From a virus: a stretch of DNA of 28,587 nt. Made by a program: the position numbers and the translations under genes. The notes under the pieces were generated by a model that saw only the letters and a program-made list of their open reading frames with translations, ran no database searches and was not told the DNA's origin. Below are positions 6,643 to 13,301 of this stretch, piece by piece. The stretch lies in the IMG/VR virus record IMGVR_UViG_3300044695_004512, positions 1 through 28,587 of that record, one strand, 5' to 3'. The number at the start of each line of letters is the position of its first letter. Position 1 is the first letter of the stretch.

Positions 6643-6701
6643 TCTGGGCCGCCCTAGCCCTCCTACTGGCGCTTGCGCTGGCGCTCCTGCTGGATCTATA
6701 A
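6639..6701 (+). CDS. 20-residue hydrophobic peptide
   Basis: ATG 6639 overlaps the methylase stop (ATGA) and is preceded by GGGGG at 5 nt, a good ribosome-binding arrangement. The whole product (MIWAALALLLALALALLLDL) is one transmembrane-type helix followed by TAA. It is the last frame before the terminator at 6769-6807. Being so short, it could be chance, but start context and uniform hydrophobicity argue for a real peptide. Confidence 0.45.
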   Translation: MIWAALALLLALALALLLDL

Positions 6702-6768
6702 TCAGCGCGCCCGCTCGCGGCGGGCCTTCGCTGTTGTCTCCTCCCTGCCGGGCACCCTGCCGGCTTCC

Positions 6769-6807
6769 ATCCCCGGGTCGATGCTCAGGCTCCCCGGGGA
6801 TTTTTTT
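6769..6807 (+). terminator. intrinsic terminator of the rightward 4364-6701 operon
   Basis: A 9-bp stem ATCCCCGGG (6769-6777) with CCCGGGGAT (6793-6801), a 15-nt loop, then seven T (6801-6807). Stem strength and T-run are typical of rho-independent terminators reading rightward. It abuts the stop codon of the convergent primase-helicase gene; the opposite strand has no T-run after the stem, so leftward readthrough is expected. Confidence 0.85.
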
Positions 6808-9155
6808 CAGTCCGGCGCCGCTCGTCGGAACTCGTGGACTGACGCTGACGGCGGAGTGTGAATCATCGACTCCAGCATGCGCCGTATTTCGGCCCGGTTG
6901 TTGTCGTATTTCTCCAGCGTCTCCGGGCTGCAGAGAATGTGTTTTTTCGTCGCGTGCTCCCCGCGCGCTCTGATTTTCCCGAGATCCAGCCAGCCGGCAT
7001 GCTGCGCCGCAACGTAAAGAGACTGGATCGACAGTTTGTGCTGCTGCTGATCCTGCTGCAGGCTATCCACCAGTCCCTGCCACGGCCCCATGACGGCCCC
7101 GGGGCGGAACGGCCCGACCCGATCCCGCAGCATCTGCGCGAGCAGCGCCTCGCCTGGCGATAGACCGCCCTCAAGCATGATCGATTTCGCGTCCGTCATC
7201 ATCGGCCGGTCGCCTGGACTGAATGCGCTCACGTCACGCTGTCGCAGCCAGTACGCCACGTGATCCAGTCCGCCGGCCTCGTACCACGTCCAGAGCCTGG
7301 CGGCTTCACTCTGCGGCAGGATTCCGGCTTCTGACCATAATACCATCCATCGGCGGTCATCTGCTGACAACGATAGGGAAACCCGTTCGTTCGAGAATCC
7401 CAGCACCGACAGGCGGTTGAGCGCCGGGTACGGGTGCCGGCCCTTTTCGTTGATCGAAAAAACGTCCGGTGGCGCCGCCAGCAGGGGCTTGAGCTTGTTT
7501 TCCAGCGCTCGCCTGTCGGCTAATGCCGGCTCGCGTAGCTCGTTGAGCACGCACACCTCGCTGAGGAGGTGATAGTGGAAATTCGACTGGATCTCCTCCG
7601 TCGTCACCGTCTTGACGTTCTGCCATCCCCTGCCGCCCACGCTGTACAGGAACGGCAGCCAAAGAGTATCCTTGCCGCTGCCCTGCCGGCCACCGTGCAG
7701 GATGCCGTGGTTGATTTTCTTGGATGGATGCTGGACTTTCCAGGCCATCCAATCCAAGCAATGCTCGCGCTCCTGCTGGTCCGGGATCATGCGCTCGCAG
7801 TGCTCCAGCCACAGATCCACCGATCCCGGCACCCCTGCCGGCCTGCCGTCGCGCCAAGTGTTGCCGAAGACTTCGCCTTCGTGCTCCACTAGCACCGAAT
7901 GGCCAGGCGCGTAGATCAGTCCCGCCAAAGTTTTCCCGCCCATCGCGAGGCGGTTTTCGTCGAACGAAACGCTGGCGGTCACGCGCGAATGCGCCCCGCT
8001 GGCGTTCTGATGGATGCTGTAGATCCGATGGTGCCGAAACGCCGCATCGAATGATTTGCGCTCGATCAGCTTGCGCTTTTCGATGTCGAAAAAATCCGCG
8101 CTCGAAAGCAAGAATGCGAAACGCCTATACCACTGCAGGGGCTCTAACGTTTCCATGTCGGGCGCTTCTGCTGCTGGCGGCGCTGGCGACTCGGGCGCTG
8201 TCGGCTCTGGTTTCGTCGGTTTCGGCGGCTCGGGTTCTGGCGCCTGTGCGTAGACGCTGGTGCGCGGCGCGATCCACGCCCGCGCCTCCTGCCACGACGC
8301 GAACCCGCTGTCCGCAGCGTCCCACCCGTCTGGCATCCCTGCCGGGTCAATGATCTTGACCTCGGCGCAGTGCGGCGCCAGCATCGCTGCCAGGCGCTGC
8401 ATCGTCTGAACGCCGGGCTCGTCGGCGTCGGGCCAGAGCAGCACCTTGCGCCCGTGCACGTGCCTCCAGTTCGCTCTGCTGACGGCCTGCCCGCCACCGG
8501 GCCAGGTGCAGACGACGTACGGCCCCGAGATCGCTGCCGCAGCGTCTGCGGCTTTCTCGCCCTCGACGATGAGCGCCGGGTCGGCGGCGCGGGCCTCCAG
8601 TTCCTGCAGCCGGTAAAGCGGGCGCGGGACGGGCCACTGGCCCATGCCCCACTGGGTGCCGTCCCAGGTCCACGGCACGATCTGCTTGCGCTGCCCGGGC
8701 GGGTCGTATCTGGCGACGTAGCCGAGCACCTCCCCGTTGCCGTCCCAGTATGTCCAGCGGGCCGTCGGTGTGCCATATAGCGGGTGTGCGCACTCGCAGT
8801 CCGCTGCCGCCTCGGGAACGGGCGTGACCACGGTGCGCGCAGGTTTCGCCGGTTTCGCTGGCCGCGCTGGCGCTGCCGCCGTGCTGCCGTCGTCGAGTTC
8901 GCGGTACGCCTCGGCCATCGTCAGTTCGTGGATCGCAGCGTAGAGGCTGATGAGATCCCCGCCGCGGTCGCTGGTGGCGAAATCGGCCCACCGGCCGCTC
9001 AGCAGGTTGACCGACAGCGAGGCGCCCTCGCCGCCTGCCAGGTCGCCGCAGACCCACTCGTGGCCCCTGCGGCGCCCGCCGGGTAGCCACTGAGGGACGA
9101 GGGTTTCGCTGCTGACGAGCAGGCGCTGCGCGAGCGCACGGAAATCCATTGTCAT
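6807..9155 (-). CDS. primase-helicase (TOPRIM primase fused to P-loop helicase)
   Basis: A 782-residue replication protein. Residues 30-75 resemble a CHC2-type primase N-terminus (LSVNLLSGRWADFATSDRGG) but keep only one cysteine, so the zinc site looks lost. Residues 193-290 form a TOPRIM domain: ALIVEGEKAAD with E198, and LLWPDADEPG with D243 and D245. A Pro-rich linker (about 303-335) follows. The C-terminal half has Walker A GGRQGSGKDT at 488-497 and the acidic VCVLNELRE further on, like phage helicases annotated DUF5906/D5-type. ATG 9155 is preceded by GGAGG at 7 nt. It ends the leftward early operon and should open and prime DNA at the fork. Fusion of both activities is common in phages. 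Confidence 0.88.
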   Translation of the reverse strand: MTMDFRALAQRLLVSSETLVPQWLPGGRRRGHEWVCGDLAGGEGASLSVNLLSGRWADFATSDRGGDLISLYAAIHELTMAEAYRELDDGSTAAAPARPAKPAKPARTVVTPVPEAAADCECAHPLYGTPTARWTYWDGNGEVLGYVARYDPPGQRKQIVPWTWDGTQWGMGQWPVPRPLYRLQELEARAADPALIVEGEKAADAAAAISGPYVVCTWPGGGQAVSRANWRHVHGRKVLLWPDADEPGVQTMQRLAAMLAPHCAEVKIIDPAGMPDGWDAADSGFASWQEARAWIAPRTSVYAQAPEPEPPKPTKPEPTAPESPAPPAAEAPDMETLEPLQWYRRFAFLLSSADFFDIEKRKLIERKSFDAAFRHHRIYSIHQNASGAHSRVTASVSFDENRLAMGGKTLAGLIYAPGHSVLVEHEGEVFGNTWRDGRPAGVPGSVDLWLEHCERMIPDQQEREHCLDWMAWKVQHPSKKINHGILHGGRQGSGKDTLWLPFLYSVGGRGWQNVKTVTTEEIQSNFHYHLLSEVCVLNELREPALADRRALENKLKPLLAAPPDVFSINEKGRHPYPALNRLSVLGFSNERVSLSLSADDRRWMVLWSEAGILPQSEAARLWTWYEAGGLDHVAYWLRQRDVSAFSPGDRPMMTDAKSIMLEGGLSPGEALLAQMLRDRVGPFRPGAVMGPWQGLVDSLQQDQQQHKLSIQSLYVAAQHAGWLDLGKIRARGEHATKKHILCSPETLEKYDNNRAEIRRMLESMIHTPPSASVHEFRRAAPD

Positions 9156-9167
9156 CGCTTGTCCTCC

Positions 9168-9192
9168 GGGGCGTGGATGATGCCCCTTTTTT
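9168..9192 (+). terminator. rightward terminator-like hairpin, antisense to the early operon
   Basis: GGGGC (9168-9172), a 9-nt loop, GCCCC (9182-9186), then six T (9187-9192) on the plus strand, between the VRR-NUC and primase genes. Read rightward it has the form of a weak intrinsic terminator; read leftward the same hairpin sits beside the GGAGG of the primase gene. No rightward gene precedes it, so any role would be in limiting antisense transcription or primase translation. Confidence 0.4.
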
Positions 9193-9209
9193 GATGCTGA
9201 CGGAAGGCG

Positions 9210-9686
9210 TCAGGCGAGCAGCGCCACCGCGTCCTCGACCGAGCGGCAAACCCCAGCCACGCCCCCAGCCTGCCGGATCGTGGCTAGGAATTCCTCCTGC
9301 CCGGGCCTCATCCTGCCGGTGCGCGACTTGACCTCGATGGCCAGCGTGCGCCCGTCGCGCAGGACGCCCATGATGTCCGACATGCCGCGCTGCGTGTTGG
9401 CGCGGATATATCGCGTCGTGCCGTCGCGGTTCCGTTCCTGAAACGTGCCGCTGTTCTGCCTCCACACTTGCGCCACGCGAGGGTGGCGCTTGAGCAGTGA
9501 CATGATGGCCCGCAGGATCTCGCTTTCGCTCGGCTCTGCGCTGGGCTTACGCGGCCCGCGCTTCACGGGCTCCGGCGGTATCGGCAACTCCCTCGCCGGC
9601 CTGCCGCTGAGCGCGGCGTATAGCGCCTCGGTCTGCTGGTTGCGGAGCATCTGCTCGCGCAGGGTGCGTCTTCCACGCTCGGTCAT
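9210..9686 (-). CDS. VRR-NUC domain nuclease
   Basis: A 158-residue nuclease of the PD-(D/E)XK-type VRR-NUC family, known from phage and from the repair enzyme FAN1; it cuts branched or junction DNA. The C-terminal half has the full signature: GMSDIMGVL (D104), LAIEVKSRTG (E118, K120), Q130 in RPGQEEF and the closing helix GVCRSVEDA. The N-terminal 50 residues are a basic, Pro-rich extension not needed for the fold. ATG 9686 follows GGAGG at 8 nt and overlaps the stop of the winged-helix gene by 4 nt (ATGA). Beside a primase-helicase it probably acts in replication or recombination intermediates. Confidence 0.88.
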   Translation of the reverse strand: MTERGRRTLREQMLRNQQTEALYAALSGRPARELPIPPEPVKRGPRKPSAEPSESEILRAIMSLLKRHPRVAQVWRQNSGTFQERNRDGTTRYIRANTQRGMSDIMGVLRDGRTLAIEVKSRTGRMRPGQEEFLATIRQAGGVAGVCRSVEDAVALLA

Positions 9687-9991
9687 GCTCCGCACCTCCG
9701 CGCGTAATCCCACACTGACGAAACCTGCTCATGCGCCTGCAGCTTGTGCTGCGCCAGCGGCCTGATGGCCACAACAGGCGGCGGCGCGCCGGCAATCATC
9801 CACACCCATGTGTGCTCATCAATGCGGCGTTTCTGCAGCCTGCCCTGCACGCGCAACTTTCTCAGATGCTGCGCCGCCGTATCCTGCTGGCAGCCAAGGT
9901 GCGCGGCAACCTGCTCACGCCGCACTGGCTGATGCTCCTGCACGTAGGCCAAGACGGCGAGTTTTTCGTTGCTGAGTCTGTGGGTTTTCAT
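9683..9991 (-). CDS. winged-helix DNA-binding protein with C-terminal SVWDYA tail
   Basis: A 102-residue protein. Residues about 5-65 form a winged helix: helices around KLAVLAYVQEH, REQVAAHLGC and the likely recognition helix DTAAQHLRKLRVQG, then a wing with RRIDEHTWVWMI. A Pro-rich linker leads to the C-terminal EQVSSVWDYARRCGA. The gene at 10632-10907 has the same order of parts, including TAxQHL and SVWDYAxR, so the two are paralogues or share a module. ATG 9991 is preceded by AAGGGG. It overlaps both neighbours by 4 nt (ATGA). Function is unknown; a transcription or replication regulator is plausible. Confidence 0.8.
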   Translation of the reverse strand: MKTHRLSNEKLAVLAYVQEHQPVRREQVAAHLGCQQDTAAQHLRKLRVQGRLQKRRIDEHTWVWMIAGAPPPVVAIRPLAQHKLQAHEQVSSVWDYARRCGA

Positions 9992-10209
9992 TTGTTGCCC
10001 CTTGCGCGGATGGCTCCCGCAATACCGCCGCCTGTTTGAAACGTTTTATCAAAAACCCCCACCACCCTCGCGCAAGCCTCCCGCTCCCGCCGCTCAGCCT
10101 CGCGCACCACGGCGCGGATTCGGGGCAGCAAGCCCTCCGAGTCTGCGGCCAACACCTCCGCAGCGCGCCGTGACCATCCCAGCGCGTCGCAAATCTCTTC
10201 GTCGTTCAT
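9988..10209 (-). CDS. small hypothetical protein (73 aa)
   Basis: A 73-residue protein from ATG 10209, preceded by GGAGG at 8 nt; the upstream TTG at 10224 would overlap that site and is not preferred. The N-terminus NDEEICDALGWSRRAAEVL could be a short helix-turn-helix; a charged helix (REAERREREACARVV) follows and the end is GAIRARGNK. The RExEREACA helix with an IRARG end is frequent in small phage early proteins of unknown function. It overlaps both neighbours by 4 nt. Confidence 0.65.
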   Translation of the reverse strand: MNDEEICDALGWSRRAAEVLAADSEGLLPRIRAVVREAERREREACARVVGVFDKTFQTGGGIAGAIRARGNK

Positions 10210-10412
10210 TCCGCCGGCCTCCAAGGCACCATCTTCGTGCGCAGCTTCGCCTCTGCGGCGCGGATCAGCCGCCGACCGTCAGCCTCCATCAGGCCCGGGA
10301 TTGCGGCGGCGAACCAGATGCGCCCGATTTCGTCGTCCGTCAGGCTGATGTGCCGGCACTTGTCCAGCAGGGCGAGCGTGCCCGCGGGGGCTACTTCCCA
10401 GTCTGAGGTCAT
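10206..10412 (-). CDS. small hypothetical protein (68 aa)
   Basis: A 68-residue protein from ATG 10412, which follows a GAGGGGGGCGAAG stretch and overlaps the stop of the gene before it (ATGA). The frame stays open further upstream, but that part is antisense-like Arg-rich sequence. It contains LTDDEIGRIWFAAA, a segment that recurs in small phage early proteins, and a C-terminal RRLIRAAEAKLR helix. No function is known to me. Confidence 0.62.
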   Translation of the reverse strand: MTSDWEVAPAGTLALLDKCRHISLTDDEIGRIWFAAAIPGLMEADGRRLIRAAEAKLRTKMVPWRPAE

Positions 10413-10642
10413 TTCTTCGCCCCCCTCTTGGCTTCCGGCCAAGCCCACCAAATCCTGCGCTGCACATCGGCAGGCGCCGCCATCGCAGCCATCTCGGCAG
10501 CTTCCTCGGCGGAAAACCACGGGGTCGCGACGAGAGACCACTTTGAGCCGTCCCACCAGCGGTGAAACCGACCCGTGCGGGCCACGCTGGCGCGATACCA
10601 CCCAACTGCGGGCGGCGGGCCGGGGTTCCATTCAACGTCCAT
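10409..10642 (-). CDS. small Trp-rich phage protein (77 aa)
   Basis: A 77-residue protein with seven or more tryptophans. The N-terminal half has the pattern PAVGWYRASVARTG then HRWWDGSKWS, typical of small phage domains built on G-W/V-Y and a W-x-G-x-W hairpin; the gene at 15055 has a comparable pattern. The C-terminal half is a helix (AEEAAEMAAMAAPADVQ) and ends Lys-rich. ATG 10642 is preceded by GAGG, inside the end of the upstream gene (11-nt overlap). Function is unknown. Confidence 0.65.
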   Translation of the reverse strand: MDVEWNPGPPPAVGWYRASVARTGRFHRWWDGSKWSLVATPWFSAEEAAEMAAMAAPADVQRRIWWAWPEAKRGAKK

Positions 10643-10907
10643 GCTGCAACCTCATTGCATAGTCCCACACTGACGGGCACTGCTCAATCGCCCGCATAAC
10701 GGGCGCCGAAGGGCGCTGCACCGGCACCCAGCGAGCGTGCCGCCCCAAGCCCACGGCCTGGATGAGCCCGTGATTTTTGAGCGCCCACAAGTGCTGCTGC
10801 GCCGTGGCTGGCTTGCATCGCATGATGCTACGAATCGTTGCCAAGGCGGCTGGCTTGTGGGCGCAGACGGCATCGTATGCCTCCTGCTGGCGTGGGGTTA
10901 GGTTCAT
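10632..10907 (-). CDS. winged-helix protein, first gene of the leftward early operon
   Basis: A 91-residue protein with a LexA/MarR-like start (LTPRQQEAYDAV), helix IRSIMRC and recognition-type helix ATAQQHLWALKNHG, a wing (GRHARWVPV), and the tail SVWDYAMRLQHGR. The same TAxQHL and SVWDYA elements occur in the protein at 9683-9991. It is the first gene of the leftward operon, where a regulator of the divergent promoters is often found; that role is inference. ATG 10907 lies 8 nt after a TATGAT box with no ribosome-binding site, as for TerS, so its mRNA may be leaderless. Confidence 0.8.
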   Translation of the reverse strand: MNLTPRQQEAYDAVCAHKPAALATIRSIMRCKPATAQQHLWALKNHGLIQAVGLGRHARWVPVQRPSAPVMRAIEQCPSVWDYAMRLQHGR

Positions 10908-10945
10908 GGGCCGCGATCATAGGCCCGCACCGCCCGACGCGTCCA
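10908..10945 (-). promoter_or_regulatory. leftward early promoter, leaderless type
   Basis: On the minus strand: TGGACG (10940-10945), an 18-nt spacer, TATGAT (10916-10921), 8 nt, then ATG 10907. The -35 matches four of six and the -10 five of six consensus bases. Initiation at the usual distance would be at or within 1-2 nt of the A of ATG. From the -10 to the ATG it matches the TerS promoter at all but two positions. Confidence 0.6.
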
Positions 10946-10980
10946 TATCCCGACTAATCCGCACGGGTATACGATGCTGC

Positions 10981-11008
10981 TTGACGTTCCCCGATGCTCG
11001 GCTATGAT
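10981..11008 (+). promoter_or_regulatory. rightward early promoter
   Basis: TTGACG (10981-10986), 16-nt spacer, TATGAT (11003-11008): the best sigma70 match in the window. It would start transcription near 11015 and give a leader of about 36 nt before GTG 11051, which has an AGGAG site. Between it and the leftward promoter is a partial dyad, CCCG-N11-CGGG (about 10950-10968), that could be an operator. Confidence 0.75.
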
Positions 11009-11050
11009 GCCCTTGCGTTGCGGCGCATCCCGCAGATAACAGGAGCGACA

Positions 11051-11446
11051 GTGAACATCAGCAACATCCCCGGCCCCGGCGACACCGCCACCTGGCCATC
11101 GTACCCCGCCGGCTTCGACGGCGACAACCCGTGGCTCGCGGACGCCCGCGACCATCTGCTGGCCTGCGTGGACGATTGGGCGCTCTGGCTGGCCGATTGC
11201 GAGGGCTGGCCCGGTGAGAGCCTGGCCGCGAACGTAGACCACTGCGGCGAGGACATGACCCGCGTCAACACCGTGACCCTGTTCGCCGTCGTGCTTGCCG
11301 GCACCAGCGAGCAGTGCCTGCGGGCGCGGCATGAGCTGCGCGAGCGGTTCGTCAAGGCGAAGCAGGCCCGCATCGCGGAACTGGCCGAGGACATGATCCG
11401 GGCCGAGGCGGATTCGTGGGAATCGCGGAATGCGGGGGAGTTCTGA
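11051..11446 (+). CDS. hypothetical early protein (131 aa)
   Basis: A 131-residue protein, first gene of the rightward early operon. GTG 11051 is chosen because AGGAG lies 5 nt upstream; an ATG at 10994 would sit inside the promoter. The N-terminus is Gly/Pro rich (IPGPGDTATWPSYPAGFDGD), the rest is helical with a charged C-terminal helix (ARHELRERFVKAKQARIAE). No motif or family is recognised. One base separates its stop from the next start. Confidence 0.7.
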   Translation: MNISNIPGPGDTATWPSYPAGFDGDNPWLADARDHLLACVDDWALWLADCEGWPGESLAANVDHCGEDMTRVNTVTLFAVVLAGTSEQCLRARHELRERFVKAKQARIAELAEDMIRAEADSWESRNAGEF

Positions 11447-11447
11447 C

Positions 11448-11654
11448 ATGAAGACCACCGCAATCAGCACCCTGACCGCTGCCGACGTCGCATTCGTGCT
11501 GGAGGTGCTGCAGCAGGCGCAAGACATGTCGCCCACTGCCGACGCTTACGACATCGGCATTCTTCGCGCCCGCGCCTTCGCCGCCGCCTCTAGGCTGCGC
11601 ATCCACAGCGGCATTGAGAGTGTCATTGTGCCAATCAAGGAGGAAGCATCGTGA
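11448..11654 (+). CDS. small hypothetical protein (68 aa)
   Basis: A 68-residue helical protein from ATG 11448, preceded by GGGGGAG at 8 nt. It begins MKTTAISTLTAADVAFVLEV and ends with a beta-like IESVIVPIKEEAS. Its stop overlaps the GTG start of the exonuclease gene (GTGA), and the AGGAGG that serves the exonuclease lies inside its last codons, so translation of the two is linked. I do not recognise the family. Confidence 0.65.
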   Translation: MKTTAISTLTAADVAFVLEVLQQAQDMSPTADAYDIGILRARAFAAASRLRIHSGIESVIVPIKEEAS

Positions 11655-12286
11655 TCCTCGAAACCGCAACCCAACGCTCCGACGACTGGCACGCCGCCCG
11701 TTGCGGCAAGGCCACCGCGTCCCGGTTCAAGGACGTCATGGCCCGCCTCAAAAACGGCAACCCCGCCGCCGACCGCCAGCGTTACCTGACGGAACTGGTG
11801 GTCGAGCGCCTCACCGGCCAGCCGGCGACCGGCTACGAGAACGCGGCTATGCGCTGGGGCACGGAGCAGGAAGCCGCTGCGCGGGTCGCCTACGAGCAGC
11901 GCACGGGCGTGGCGGTGGAGGAGACGGGCTTCGTCGCCCACGACACCCTGTACGCAGGCTGCAGCCCGGACGGCCTGGTGGACTGGGACGGGCTGATCGA
12001 GATCAAGTGCCCGTTCAACAGCGCCGTCCACATCGACACGCTGCTCAACGGCATGCCGGCAGAGCACGTGCCGCAGGTGCAGGGTCAGATGTGGATTACC
12101 GGCCGGCAGTGGTGCGATTTCGTGAGCTTCGATCCCCGCATGCCTGAGCCGCTGCAACTGCACGTCCAGCGCATCAACCGTGACCCGGCGTATGTTGCCG
12201 ACCTCGAGCGCCAGGTCACGGAGTTCCTTGCCGAGGTCGGCGCACAAGTCGAGGCGCTGCGGCGCCTTGCGGAAAGCAGGAAATGA
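11651..12286 (+). CDS. YqaJ/lambda-Exo-type recombination exonuclease
   Basis: A 211-residue exonuclease of the YqaJ family, to which lambda Exo belongs. These enzymes degrade one strand of duplex ends so that a partner annealing protein can load on the other. Visible motifs: GKATASRFKDVMA at about 19-31, RWGTEQEAAARVAYE at 68-82, the catalytic block SPDGLVDWDGLIEIKC (D107, E117, K119) and QVQGQMWITGRQWCDF at about 143-158. Length is as usual for the family. The start is GTG 11651, after AGGAGG at 7 nt, overlapping the previous stop. The annealing protein follows two genes on, giving a Red-like pair. Confidence 0.93.
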   Translation: MILETATQRSDDWHAARCGKATASRFKDVMARLKNGNPAADRQRYLTELVVERLTGQPATGYENAAMRWGTEQEAAARVAYEQRTGVAVEETGFVAHDTLYAGCSPDGLVDWDGLIEIKCPFNSAVHIDTLLNGMPAEHVPQVQGQMWITGRQWCDFVSFDPRMPEPLQLHVQRINRDPAYVADLERQVTEFLAEVGAQVEALRRLAESRK

Positions 12287-12540
12287 CTCAGGAAAAGCAG
12301 AAGCGCCCCTACACGCGCAAGATGAAGGTCTACATCGTCACGGATCGTGACGGAAACGAGCGTCTGGTGCGGGCCTACACCTCGGCCGATGCGCTGCGCC
12401 ATGTCACGCCCACGTTCAACGTGACGCCCGCCGATCAGGACGACATCATCTCGCTGATGGCCTCGGGCGTGGCGGTGGAAACCGCGGGCATCCAGGAGCA
12501 GGAACTGCCGGCAGGTGAAGCCGCGGGCCTGAGCGACTAA
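12283..12540 (+). CDS. small hypothetical protein between exonuclease and annealing protein (85 aa)
   Basis: An 85-residue protein starting in an ATGA overlap with the exonuclease. After a basic N-terminus (QEKQKRPYTRKMKVYIVT) it has a compact region with RLVRAYTSADALRHV, DQDDIISLMASGVAVETAG and an acidic tail. Phage proteins of this form are common in recombination operons; function unknown. By position it may assist the Red-like pair, which is inference. A strong hairpin follows its stop. Confidence 0.68.
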   Translation: MTQEKQKRPYTRKMKVYIVTDRDGNERLVRAYTSADALRHVTPTFNVTPADQDDIISLMASGVAVETAGIQEQELPAGEAAGLSD

Positions 12541-12546
12541 ACCACA

Positions 12547-12564
12547 GGGGCGGTACGCCGCCCC
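12547..12564 (+). promoter_or_regulatory. perfect 7-bp RNA hairpin abutting the annealing-protein RBS
   Basis: GGGGCGG-TACG-CCGCCCC, a perfect 7-bp GC stem with a four-base loop, is followed directly by GGAG (12565-12568), 7 nt and ATG 12576. There is no T-run, so it is not an intrinsic terminator. A stem this close to the ribosome-binding site could tune translation or protect or process the mRNA; the sequence does not decide which. Confidence 0.55.
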
Positions 12565-12575
12565 GGAGAACAACC

Positions 12576-13301
12576 ATGACAGCACTTGTCCCCGTAGACC
12601 AGATCGAGCGCATGGCGCTCGCGGTCGCCAAATCCGGCCTGTTCGGCGTCAAGACGCCCGACCAAGCGATGGCCCTCATGCTGGTGGCGCAGGCGGAAGG
12701 CATGCACCCCGCGATTGCCGCCCGCGATTACCACGTTATCAATGGCCGCCCAACGCTGCGCGCCGACGCCATGCTGGCCCGTTTCCAGCAGGCCGGCGGC
12801 AAAGTGGAGTGGGGCGAGTACACCGACCGCAAGGTCGTCGGCACGTTCACCCACCCGCAGGGCGGCAGTGTCCGCATTGAGTGGACGACGGACATGGCCG
12901 TCAGCGCCGGCCTGACGCGCAACCCGACGTGGAAGTCCTACCCCCGGCAGATGCTGCGGGCGCGGTGCATCAGCGAAGGCATCCGCACCATCTACCCCGG
13001 CGTGGCCATCGGCACCTACACGCCAGAGGAGGCCGAGGACATGGCCCCGCGCCCAGCCCGCGACATGGGCGCTGTCGAAGAGGTGGCCCCGCCGCCGCCG
13101 CCGGCAGTGGACGTGGAAGCTCTGGTGCGCGACATTGACGGCGCCGCCACGCTGGAGTTTCTGGAACTGCTGCGCCCGCAGATGCGCCAGGTGCCGAAAG
13201 GCCCCGACCGCGACCGCGTGGTGGCCGCAGTGCAGCGCCGTGCAGAGGAGATCCGCGCTGAGCAGGCGCCCGCGCCCGAGGCGGAAGGGGGTGCGTTGTG
13301 A
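12576..13301 (+). CDS. RecT-like single-strand annealing protein
   Basis: A 241-residue protein. The N-terminal 150 residues have the order of blocks I associate with phage RecT-like annealing proteins: a start helix (PVDQIERMALAVAKSGLFG), DQAMALMLVAQAEGMHPAIA, VINGRPTLRADAMLARFQ, VVGTFTHPQGGSVRIEW, and SYPRQMLRARCISEGIRTIY followed by TPEEAEDM. The C-terminal third is a Pro-rich linker (PPPPPAVD) and a helical domain. Such proteins coat and pair single strands produced by the exonuclease. ATG 12576 has GGAG at 7 nt. Pairing with the YqaJ exonuclease supports the call, although the family assignment is from memory rather than a search. Confidence 0.8.
   Translation: MTALVPVDQIERMALAVAKSGLFGVKTPDQAMALMLVAQAEGMHPAIAARDYHVINGRPTLRADAMLARFQQAGGKVEWGEYTDRKVVGTFTHPQGGSVRIEWTTDMAVSAGLTRNPTWKSYPRQMLRARCISEGIRTIYPGVAIGTYTPEEAEDMAPRPARDMGAVEEVAPPPPPAVDVEALVRDIDGAATLEFLELLRPQMRQVPKGPDRDRVVAAVQRRAEEIRAEQAPAPEAEGGAL

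Noticed and set aside
6712-6728. GCCCGC-TCGCG-GCGGGC hairpin as a second terminator
   Set aside because: The stem is good but no T-run follows. The hairpin at 6769-6807 is the better terminator.
8347-9465. 372-codon minus-strand frame overlapping the primase gene
   Set aside because: Arg/Ala-rich out-of-frame shadow of the primase-helicase, whose own frame holds the TOPRIM motif.
11546-12585. Minus-strand frames of 166-233 codons opposite the exonuclease gene
   Set aside because: Antisense to a gene with intact catalytic motifs; His/Arg/Val-rich reverse-strand composition.
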